Assembly: GCA_018716545.1 (NCBI GenBank)
Contig: DVJU01000056.1
Location: forward strand, 1 to 7,561
DNA length: 7,561 nt
From: Scatomorpha pullicola
GTDB lineage: Bacteria > Bacillota > Clostridia > Oscillospirales > Oscillospiraceae
Direction of reading: 5' to 3'
The translations under genes were made by a program, and so were the position numbers. Under the pieces are notes generated by a model. It had not been told where the DNA came from and ran no database searches. It was given only the letters and a program-made list of their open reading frames with translations. Positions 1 through 5,425 of this stretch are shown piece after piece (within the stretch, counting starts at the first letter, position 1; each line of letters begins with the position of its first letter).

Positions 1-700
1 CGGTGACGAGGTCCACGCCGTCCGGGTTCACCAGCGGCACGAAACAGAGCCGCGTCTTCGCGTAAAGTTCCCGGGCCCGCTCCTCCCCCGCGGCGTATCC
101 GGCTGCGAGCGAAGAGGCATACCTCAGCAGGGCCGGGGCGGTTATCCACTCGTTGGCGTGGTGTGCCGCGGTCAGCAGCGCCGCGTTGGCCCCCTCGCCG
201 AAGAGCAGGCAGCGCAGCGGTTTCCCCATCGAGCTGCGGCCGAAGGTGGCAGGCTGCAAAAACGGGTACCTGGCCGTGAGCGCGCGCAGGCTCTGCCCGT
301 TTGCATACGAGCTCCAGGCCAGCGCGGGCACGGCGTCAAATGGCAGCGGCACGGTGATGCGCTGACCCGCGCGCGGCGCGAGCAGGTCCAGGCCGGGGTT
401 GGCCGTCTCCACAGCGGCCAGGCCCGCGCCCAGGCTCTCCGCCGCCTGGGCGAAGCTCTCGCCGCGGCGCATGGCATAGGTCACGTGCGCGGCCGTGTAG
501 GGCTCGAGCGCGTGCCAGACGGCGCTGCCCGCCTCACCCGTGGGCGGGAGCGCACGGGCGCGCTGGAATTCCAGCAGCGCCAGGCGGGTCTGTGCCCCGA
601 AGCAGCCGTCCACCTCCACCCCGCCGCCGAGCGCGCGCGACAGCGCCAGCTGCAGGATATCCACCAGCGCCCCGCGCGACCCGCGCTTTAAAACCATCAT
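1..700 (-). CDS. PG-binding/LysM/M14 zinc carboxypeptidase (N-terminal part; 3' end off window)
   Basis: Probable peptidoglycan peptidase of the gamma-D-glutamyl-(L)-meso-diaminopimelate endopeptidase I type (family M14), which cuts stem peptides of the cell wall. Reading the minus strand from the ATG at 700 gives 233 codons open to the left edge. Residues about 4-50 are a PG_binding_1 domain (KRGSRGALV, then VDGCFGAQT and FQRARAL). Residues about 73-118 are a LysM domain (YAMRRGESF, then ANPGLDLL and GQRITVP). The M14 catalytic domain starts near residue 130, with the zinc-binding HxxE seen as H181 and E184 in HHANEW, and the substrate-side NPDG motif at 225-228. The third zinc histidine and the catalytic glutamate would lie beyond the window. 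The N terminus is not hydrophobic, so I see no signal peptide; Bacillus-type endopeptidase I is also known to lack one and is linked to sporulation. A GGAAGGGG ribosome site lies 8 nt before the ATG at 700; the next codon is also ATG (697). Domain assignment is firm, exact substrate is inferred. Confidence 0.9.
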   Translation of the reverse strand, partial: MMVLKRGSRGALVDILQLALSRALGGGVEVDGCFGAQTRLALLEFQRARALPPTGEAGSAVWHALEPYTAAHVTYAMRRGESFAQAAESLGAGLAAVETANPGLDLLAPRAGQRITVPLPFDAVPALAWSSYANGQSLRALTARYPFLQPATFGRSSMGKPLRCLLFGEGANAALLTAAHHANEWITAPALLRYASSLAAGYAAGEERARELYAKTRLCFVPLVNPDGVDLVT

Positions 701-738
701 GCCACCAGCCCCTTCCGCCAAGTCCCCATAAGCCTATG

Positions 739-771
739 CCGGAGCGGGCGGAAAGATTCCGCCCGCTCCGG
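739..771. repeat. Perfect 15-bp inverted repeat (hairpin) upstream of the M14 peptidase gene
   Basis: The arms CCGGAGCGGGCGGAA (739-753) and TTCCGCCCGCTCCGG (757-771) are perfect complements around the 3-nt centre AGA. No T-run follows on either strand, so it is not a standard intrinsic terminator. It sits 39 bp upstream of the M14 peptidase start and just beyond the cstA terminator. It could be an operator, an RNA hairpin that protects the cstA mRNA 3' end, or part of a leader for the peptidase gene. The pairing is seen directly; the role is unknown. Confidence 0.75.
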
Positions 772-782
772 GGCCCGGCACG

Positions 783-813
783 AAAAAGGGAAGGCCCGCG
801 GCGGGGCCTTCCC
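783..813 (-). terminator. Rho-independent terminator of cstA
   Basis: On the minus strand a perfect 10-bp stem (arms at 813-804 and 797-788, GGGAAGGCCC type) with a 6-nt loop is followed at once by five T residues (787-783). It lies about 70 bp after the cstA stop codon and faces the right way to end that transcript. It also separates cstA from the M14 peptidase gene, so that gene probably needs its own promoter or relies on read-through. Confidence 0.9.
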
Positions 814-821
814 TCTCGTTT

Positions 822-849
822 CCCGCCGCGGTCTATGGTCCACGGCGGG
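822..849. repeat. Inverted repeat just downstream of cstA
   Basis: Arms CCCGCCG (822-828) and CGGCGGG (843-849) flank a 14-nt centre, which can add two more GC pairs after a mismatch. It lies in the cstA mRNA 3' untranslated region, between the stop codon (884) and the terminator stem. It has no T-run of its own. It may add stability to the 3' end of the transcript or be chance in GC-rich DNA. Confidence 0.45.
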
Positions 850-883
850 CACTGTTCAGTTATGTACGGGCTCTGAGGCCTGC

Positions 884-2386
884 TCAGGCAGCGCGCAGGA
901 CGCGCTTGGCACGCTTGCCGCCGTAGACGATGATAGCCACGACGTAGGCAACCGCGAGGACGACGCCGATGATGTAGCCGACGTTCCAGGGCAGGTGGAA
1001 GCCGATGGTGGCGGTGGCCAGGTAGCTGGAGCAGATGAAGGTGTAGAAGCAGCCCGGGATCAGCGGGATCCACACCCACTTGCTCTTGCCGTTCTCGAAC
1101 ATCCAGACGGAGATGGCGAGGAAGGCAAAGAGGCTCAGAGTCTGGTTGGACCAGGCGAAGTAGCGCCACAGGGTCTGGAAGCCCGAGCTGTTGAACTTGG
1201 CCCAGACGATGATGGCGGCGACCAGGATGAACACGGGCACGGCCAGAACCATGCGCTTGCCGTTGGTCTTCTGCTCCATGTGGAAGGTGTCGGCAAGGGT
1301 CAGGCGCAGCGCGCGCAGCGCGGTGTCGCCGGAGGTGATGGGCAGGACGATGACGCCGACGATGGCGATGATGCCGCCTATGTTGCCGAGGATGTCCTTG
1401 CAGACAATGCCTATTGTCTGAGTGGCGAGGTTGCCGTCAAAGGCCTGCAGGCCGAGGTTGTAAGCGCCCATGGCGCCGGCAGCCCAAACCATGGCGATGA
1501 AGCCCTCGAGGGTCATCATCCAGTAGAAGGTGGTGCGGCCCTGACGCTCGCTCTTCATGGTGCGGGTGATGATGGCAGTCTGGGTGGAGTGGAAGCCAGA
1601 CAGAATGCCGCACGCGACCGTGACAAAGAAGACGGGCAGGAAGTGGTTGGCGCTGAAGTAGCTCTGATAGTCAATGGTGATTTTCTCGCCGGCATCATTG
1701 ACGACAGTGCTGATCCAGGGGTCCCAGACTTCGACCAGCGGGTACTGCTTGGCAAAAATGCCGACGAACACGCCGACGGCGGAGAACAGGAGGATGGCGC
1801 CGAAGATCGGGTAGATGCGGCCGATGATGGCGTCAATCGGGAACACGGTGGCAATCAGGTAGTACAGGAAGATGACACCGTAGATGACCCAGGTGGCCCA
1901 GTCGGTCGCAGCGCCGGAGCGCATGAAGACCTGAGTGGCGGCTATGTCGCCGGGGGTGTAGACGAACACCGCGCCGACGAGGAGCAGCAGCACGCACAGG
2001 AAGATGTTGTAGACCGCGTAGATGCCCTTGTTGGAGTACTTCTTGATCATATCCGGCATCTGGCTGCCGCCGTCACGCAGGCAGATCATGCCGCTCATGT
2101 AGTCGTGCATGGCGCCGCCGATGACGTTGCCGATGGGGATGGTGATGAAGGCAAGGGGCCCGAAGAGGATGCCCTGGATGGGTCCTATGATGGGGCCGGT
2201 GCCCGCAATGTTGAGAAGGTTTATGAGGCTGTTCTTCCAGCCGCGCATCGGGACGTAGTCAACGCCGTCCTGCTTGGTGTACGCCGGAGTCTGACGGTCG
2301 TCGGGCCCGAACACGTGCTCACAGAGCTTGCTGTAGAGCGCGGCGCCGCCAATCAGGATAACCAAACCGATGATGAAAGTTACCAT
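884..2386 (-). CDS. cstA: CstA-family carbon starvation protein, peptide/pyruvate-type transporter (short form)
   Basis: A complete 500-residue integral membrane protein of the CstA family. Characterised members (E. coli CstA, BtsT/YjiY) import peptides or pyruvate when carbon is limiting. The sequence is hydrophobic nearly throughout, with many membrane helices starting at residues 1-19. Family-like motifs are the N-terminal EHVFGPDD (23-30), AGTGPIIGPIQG (61-72), HDYMSG (94-99) followed by the conserved RDGG, SGFHSTQT (263-270), LPITSGDTALRALR (348-361) and RYFAWSNQTL (408-417). It ends in a basic tail (GGKRAKRVLRAA). E. coli CstA has about 700 residues; the shorter form here appears intact from end to end, not truncated, and short forms are common in Clostridia. 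The start is well set: AAGGAG lies 9 nt before the ATG. It is transcribed alone, with its own promoter, long leader and terminator. The substrate cannot be read from sequence. No BtsSR/LytTR-type sensor genes are adjacent. Confidence 0.93.
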   Translation of the reverse strand: MVTFIIGLVILIGGAALYSKLCEHVFGPDDRQTPAYTKQDGVDYVPMRGWKNSLINLLNIAGTGPIIGPIQGILFGPLAFITIPIGNVIGGAMHDYMSGMICLRDGGSQMPDMIKKYSNKGIYAVYNIFLCVLLLLVGAVFVYTPGDIAATQVFMRSGAATDWATWVIYGVIFLYYLIATVFPIDAIIGRIYPIFGAILLFSAVGVFVGIFAKQYPLVEVWDPWISTVVNDAGEKITIDYQSYFSANHFLPVFFVTVACGILSGFHSTQTAIITRTMKSERQGRTTFYWMMTLEGFIAMVWAAGAMGAYNLGLQAFDGNLATQTIGIVCKDILGNIGGIIAIVGVIVLPITSGDTALRALRLTLADTFHMEQKTNGKRMVLAVPVFILVAAIIVWAKFNSSGFQTLWRYFAWSNQTLSLFAFLAISVWMFENGKSKWVWIPLIPGCFYTFICSSYLATATIGFHLPWNVGYIIGVVLAVAYVVAIIVYGGKRAKRVLRAA

Positions 2387-2595
2387 AAACTCACACTCCT
2401 TTTAGTTTTGTTCCTCTCTTACGGTATGGGACGGATATGAAAATACAAGCATGGCTCCCTCACACTGCCATAGATCAGCGCTGCGGGCAGCCGAAGACCC
2501 TCCATCTTCTGAATGCTTGAGTTTTCACTGTGTAAGCTTTGCGCCGCGCTGGCGCTTTCACGCGCTCCGGCGCAATAAATGAATAAATCATGAAC
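2387..2595 (-). promoter_or_regulatory. Long structured 5' leader of cstA, possible cis-regulatory RNA
   Basis: The predicted transcription start near 2595 gives a leader of about 209 nt before cstA, long for a single transporter gene. Two structured parts are visible. First, arms TTGCGCCG (2575-2568 on the minus strand) and CGGCGCAA (2546-2539) form an 8-bp stem with GCGC pairing inside. Second, CAAGCAT (2519-2513) pairs with ATGCTTG (2452-2446), enclosing two smaller hairpins (2509-2505 with 2497-2493, and 2490-2486 with 2469-2465), which makes a three-way junction. I compared it by eye with T-box, SAM, cobalamin, glycine, c-di-GMP-I, THF and fluoride riboswitch cores and recognised none. 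No intrinsic terminator with a T-run precedes the gene, so any control would more likely act on translation or RNA stability. Confidence 0.4.
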
Positions 2596-2601
2596 GCCTA
2601 T

Positions 2602-2630
2602 AATATAACGCTTTTCTGGAAATATTTCAA
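2602..2630 (-). promoter_or_regulatory. Sigma-A-type promoter for cstA
   Basis: On the minus strand, TTGAAA (2630-2625) and TATATT (2607-2602) each match the consensus at five of six positions and are 17 bp apart, the optimal spacing. The predicted start is near 2595. This is the best promoter in the gap and faces cstA. Confidence 0.75.
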
Positions 2631-2772
2631 TAGACTTTTGTGAAATTCTCAAAAATCACAGTATTTATGGCTCATTCACAGGCGAATTTGTCTAAATGGC
2701 TAAATTTATATCAAAGACTGTGCGCTATACGAAACGCTTATTTACAATTGTATCTAACCGGGAAAGTGCCTG
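2631..2772. other. AT-rich core of the cstA/methyltransferase divergent intergenic region
   Basis: This stretch lies between the two divergent promoters and is clearly more AT-rich than the flanking genes. I see no gene in it. It holds two small symmetric elements: TGTGA (2639-2643) with TCACA (2656-2660), centred about 54 bp upstream of the predicted cstA start, and the 10-bp palindrome TACAATTGTA (2743-2752), about 20 bp upstream of the plus-strand -35. Either could be a regulator site, but both are short enough to arise by chance. Confidence 0.35.
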
Positions 2773-2801
2773 TTTACAAGAGAATAAAAATATAGTATTC
2801 T
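2773..2801 (+). promoter_or_regulatory. Probable promoter of the methyltransferase/lipid kinase operon
   Basis: TTTACA (2773-2778, five of six matches) is followed after 17 bp by TATTCT (2796-2801, four of six). The predicted start is near 2808, about 30 nt before the chosen start codon. The -10 is weak, so this is moderate evidence; nearby TATAGT (2791) gives only a 12-bp spacer and is less likely. Confidence 0.5.
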
Positions 2802-2824
2802 AATGCTTATAAAACGATTGACTT

Positions 2825-2831
2825 AGGTGGG
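2825..2831 (+). promoter_or_regulatory. Ribosome binding site that favours the start at 2838
   Basis: AGGTGG at 2825-2830 lies 7 nt before the ATG at 2838, normal spacing. It lies only 1 nt before the in-frame ATG at 2832, too close for that codon to be used. The start at 2838 is therefore preferred. Confidence 0.7.
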
Positions 2832-2837
2832 ATGTGT

Positions 2838-4001
2838 ATGGCACCGGCTGTGCCGGCGGAGCGGTTGGAGCTTGCGGCGAGCTGCCTTTTCGGCCTCGAG
2901 GGGCCGCTGGCCAACGAGCTGAGGCATATGGGCATGGAGGATGTCGCGCCGGAGAACGGGCGCGTCCGTTTCACAACAGATAAGGCGGGCATAGCCCGCG
3001 CCAACCTACGCTCGCGCTTTGCCGAGCGCATACTTTTGCTCCTGGGCTCGTTCAAGGCCGGGAGCTTTGACGAGCTGTTCGAGGGCGTGCGCGCGCTGCC
3101 GCTGGAGGATTGGCTGGGGCGCGACGCGGCCTTCCCCGTGGAGGGCTGGAGCGTGGACAGCGCCCTGCACTCGGTGCCCGACTGCCAGAGGATAATAAAG
3201 AAGGCGGCCGCCGTCCGCCTGGGCAGCCGCTACGCCCTGGCGCACATGCCGGAGACGGGCGCGGAGCACAAGATACGCTTTTCCATATTGAAGGACGAGT
3301 GCCGCATATACCTGGACACCTCCGGTACGGCGCTGCACAAGCGCGGCTACCGCCCGGCGCACAACGCGGCTCCGCTGCGCGAGACGCTGGCCGCGGCCAT
3401 CGTCGACGTGTCCGGCTACCGCGGCCGCGGCGAGCTGTGCGACCCCTTCTGCGGCAGCGGCACCATAGCCATAGAGGCGGCTCTCGCCGCCAAGGGGCGC
3501 GCGCCCGGCATCAACCGGCGCTTCGCCGCCGAGCGCTGGCCGGCCATGCCCGGCGAGGTCTGGCAGCTCGAGCGGGAGAGCGCCCGCGCGAGGGAGTACA
3601 GCGGCGACTACCGCATCTACGCCTCAGACACCGACCCCGCGGCCGTAAGGCTCGCGCGCGAGAACGCGCGCCGCGCCGGCGTGGAGCAATACATAGACTT
3701 CTCCGTGGCCGACGCGCGCGGCTTCGGCCGCCGCACGGAAAACGGCGTGATAGTCACGAACCCGCCCTACGGCGAGCGGCTGATGGAAAAGCGCGCCGCG
3801 CAGGAGCTGCTGCGCGACTTCGGCGGGGCGTGGCGCGAAAACGGCATGTGGCGGCTGAGCCTGCTGACCTCCGACGAACAGGCGGAGAGTCTGCTGGGCT
3901 GCCGCGCGGATAAGCGCCGCAAGCTGTACAATGGTATGATAAAATGCACCCTGTTCATGTTCAGCGAGAGAGAAAAAGGCAAGGCAGGTCAGAATAAATG
4001 A
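2838..4001 (+). CDS. THUMP-domain class I SAM-dependent RNA methyltransferase (RlmL/YpsC-like)
   Basis: A 387-residue enzyme of COG0116, probably a 23S rRNA guanine-N2 methyltransferase like the RlmL half of E. coli RlmKL, or its Bacillus relative YpsC, which has about the same length. The N-terminal half (about 60-165) fits a THUMP RNA-binding domain. It is followed by the family signature RGYRPAHNAAPLRE (169-182), the SAM-binding loop DPFCGSGTIAIEAAL (202-216), the acidic motif SDTDP (263-267) and the catalytic NPPYGERL (308-315). NPPY is typical of methyltransferases acting on exocyclic or ring amino groups of bases, and this family was once annotated as DNA methylases. The in-frame ATG at 2832 would add two residues but is too near the ribosome site. 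The stop codon overlaps the next start as ATGA. The C-terminal tail (SEREKGKAGQNK) is lysine-rich and probably disordered. Family assignment is firm; the modified base is inferred. Confidence 0.9.
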   Translation: MAPAVPAERLELAASCLFGLEGPLANELRHMGMEDVAPENGRVRFTTDKAGIARANLRSRFAERILLLLGSFKAGSFDELFEGVRALPLEDWLGRDAAFPVEGWSVDSALHSVPDCQRIIKKAAAVRLGSRYALAHMPETGAEHKIRFSILKDECRIYLDTSGTALHKRGYRPAHNAAPLRETLAAAIVDVSGYRGRGELCDPFCGSGTIAIEAALAAKGRAPGINRRFAAERWPAMPGEVWQLERESARAREYSGDYRIYASDTDPAAVRLARENARRAGVEQYIDFSVADARGFGRRTENGVIVTNPPYGERLMEKRAAQELLRDFGGAWRENGMWRLSLLTSDEQAESLLGCRADKRRKLYNGMIKCTLFMFSEREKGKAGQNK

Positions 4002-4936
4002 AGCACCTTTTCATAGTCAACCCGGTCGCCGGCAAGCAGAAGCCGGAGGACAAGCTGCGTCTTATACACGAGGCGATGAACCGCCTGCCGCCTCTCATGC
4101 GTGAGCGGGACGAGTTTGAGATATACGTCACCAGCGCGCCCATGGACGCCTGCGGGAAGATAAGGCAGGACGCGCAGACCCACGGCGAGCTGCGCGTCTA
4201 CGCCTGCGGCGGCGACGGCACGCTCAACGAGTGCGTAAACGGCGCGGCGCTGCTGCCAAACGTGGCCGTGACGCACTTCCCCTGCGGCACGGGCAACGAC
4301 TTCATCCGCATGTTCGGCGACGAGAAGGACAGGTTCTTCGACATGACCGAGCTGATGACGGGCGAGGTGCGGCCCATAGACATAATCAGGTGCAACGACC
4401 GCTACGCCGTCAACATCTGCTCCATGGGTCTGGATGCGCGCGTGGGCACGGACGTGCACAAGTACAGCGGTATACCCGTGATAGGCGGCGCGGCGGGCTA
4501 TGTGGTGAGCCTGATCGTCAACTACTGCAAGGGCGTCAGTACACCGATGACCGCGACGGTCGACGGCCTGACCTGCGGGCCGGAGCTGAACATCGTCTGC
4601 GTCTGCAACGGCCGCTTCTACGGCGGCGGCTTTAACCCCACCAACGATTCGCGCCCCGACGACGGGTACATGGACGTGCTGATAGCCTCCGGCGTCAACC
4701 GCGCCAAGCTGCTGGGCGTCATAATGAGCTACGCCAAGGCCAAGTACCGCCAGTTCCCGCAGTACATAACCTATGTGCGCACCCGCCACCTCGAGGTGAC
4801 GTGCAGGAACACCGAGGTCATAAACATAGACGGCGAGGCCGAGCACTCCACAAAGGCGGTCTTCGACCTGATTCCCGGCGGAATAAACTTCATCGCGCCG
4901 AGGAATATGCGGTTTTTCCACGAGAGCGAAGCGTGA
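3998..4936 (+). CDS. YegS/BmrU-family diacylglycerol/lipid kinase
   Basis: A 312-residue soluble lipid kinase of the DAGK catalytic-domain family (YegS, BmrU, DgkB). DgkB phosphorylates diacylglycerol from lipoteichoic acid turnover to return it to phospholipid synthesis; which lipid this protein uses is not known. It opens with the nucleotide-site motif IVNPVAGKQK (6-15), followed by GGDGTLNE (71-78), PCGTGNDF (95-102), the glycine-rich GGGFNPTNDSRPDDGYMDV (209-227) and NIDGE (276-280), where the acidic residues correspond to the catalytic/metal site of DgkB. There is no signal peptide or membrane helix, as expected for a peripheral enzyme. The ATG overlaps the upstream TGA by four bases (ATGA), and the ribosome site AGG...AGGT is weak, so translation is probably coupled to the methyltransferase gene. 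No strong terminator follows, so read-through into groESL is possible. Confidence 0.92.
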   Translation: MKHLFIVNPVAGKQKPEDKLRLIHEAMNRLPPLMRERDEFEIYVTSAPMDACGKIRQDAQTHGELRVYACGGDGTLNECVNGAALLPNVAVTHFPCGTGNDFIRMFGDEKDRFFDMTELMTGEVRPIDIIRCNDRYAVNICSMGLDARVGTDVHKYSGIPVIGGAAGYVVSLIVNYCKGVSTPMTATVDGLTCGPELNIVCVCNGRFYGGGFNPTNDSRPDDGYMDVLIASGVNRAKLLGVIMSYAKAKYRQFPQYITYVRTRHLEVTCRNTEVINIDGEAEHSTKAVFDLIPGGINFIAPRNMRFFHESEA

Positions 4937-4979
4937 ATCCGAGTTCACAAAAAGTTTCAAGTTTTATTTTTATATACCC

Positions 4980-5007
4980 TTGACTTTTTTCAGAATTGTG
5001 GTACATT
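4980..5007 (+). promoter_or_regulatory. Promoter of groESL
   Basis: TTGACT (4980-4985) is followed after 16 bp by TACATT (5002-5007), with a TGG extended -10 element directly before it (4999-5001). The predicted start near 5014 falls inside the long CIRCE inverted repeat, so a bound HrcA would block RNA polymerase there. Confidence 0.75.
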
Positions 5008-5011
5008 TATA

Positions 5012-5050
5012 AGCGGGTTAGCACTCAAGACGTTTGAGTGCTAACCCGCT
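5012..5050. promoter_or_regulatory. CIRCE operator (HrcA binding site), extended to 15-bp arms
   Basis: The canonical element TTAGCACTC-N9-GAGTGCTAA is present without mismatch at 5018-5044. The inverted repeat extends six more bases on each side (AGCGGG at 5012-5017, CCCGCT at 5045-5050), giving perfect 15-bp arms around the 9-nt spacer. HrcA is the known repressor for CIRCE; it needs GroEL for activity, so groESL is controlled by feedback and induced by heat. hrcA itself is not in this window. In the mRNA the same repeat can form a strong hairpin about 45 nt before the groES start. Confidence 0.97.
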
Positions 5051-5095
5051 CGAACTGTTTTAATTCGTATATAAAAACTCAGGAGGTAATATAAA

Positions 5096-5380
5096 ATGAA
5101 ACTCAAACCTTTGGCTGACAGAGTGGTGCTCAAGCAGAAGGAAGCCGAGGAGAAGACCAAGAGCGGCATCTATCTCGCCTCTGCCGCGCAGGAGAAGCCG
5201 GAAGTGTACGAGGTCGTCGAAGTCGGCCCCGGCGGCATGGTGGACGGCAACGAGGTCGTTATGACCGTCAAGGCCGGCGAGACCGTGCTGGTCGGCAAGT
5301 ACAGCGGCACCAAGGTCAAGGTCGACGACGAGGAGCTGACCATCGTGCGTCAGAGCGACATCCTCGCGATAGTCGAGTAA
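5096..5380 (+). CDS. groES: Co-chaperonin GroES (Hsp10)
   Basis: A complete 94-residue GroES, the lid of the GroEL folding chamber, which forms a heptameric ring in the cytoplasm. It starts MKLKPLADRVVLKQ and carries the mobile loop EEKTKSGIYLASAAQEKP (18-35), the roof-loop segment GPGG (44-47), AGETVLVGKYSG (60-71) and the C-terminal DILAIVE. The length is normal. The hydrophobic triplet of the mobile loop that binds GroEL reads IYL (25-27), where IVL is usual, and the proline that commonly follows is an alanine. The ribosome site AGGAGGT (5081-5087) lies 8 nt before the ATG. It is first in the operon, 45 bp before groEL, under the CIRCE-controlled promoter. Confidence 0.98.
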   Translation: MKLKPLADRVVLKQKEAEEKTKSGIYLASAAQEKPEVYEVVEVGPGGMVDGNEVVMTVKAGETVLVGKYSGTKVKVDDEELTIVRQSDILAIVE

Positions 5381-5425
5381 TTCATTTAAAAAGCGCGTTT
5401 TATCATATAGGAGGAACAAGTAATT

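Noticed and set aside
995..2440. A 481-codon open frame on the plus strand opposite cstA.
   Set aside because: It is the antisense shadow of a complete transporter gene with a good ribosome site and promoter. Its translation is a repetitive mix of G, A, D, V, E and H with no domain.
2531..2580. A CGCAAAGC stretch in the cstA leader, resembling part of the c-di-GMP-I (GEMM) riboswitch core.
   Set aside because: The rest of the GEMM core, including the GGCAAA segment and the tetraloop-receptor arrangement, is absent, and the bases take part in a simple GC stem.
2419..2652. A 77-codon minus-strand frame in the cstA upstream region.
   Set aside because: Its ATG lies upstream of the predicted promoter and start site, there is no ribosome site, and the translation resembles no known leader peptide.
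3989..4960. A 323-codon open frame on the minus strand opposite the lipid kinase.
   Set aside because: It is an antisense shadow. The plus-strand protein carries the GGDGT, PCGTGNDF and DGE motifs of the kinase family, and the opposite frame has no recognisable motif.
4933..4971. A short stem (GTGAA/TTCAC) followed by T-rich DNA after the lipid kinase, as a possible terminator.
   Set aside because: The stem has only five pairs, the bases right after it are A-rich, and the T-rich stretch is more than 10 nt away. It is not convincing as an intrinsic terminator.
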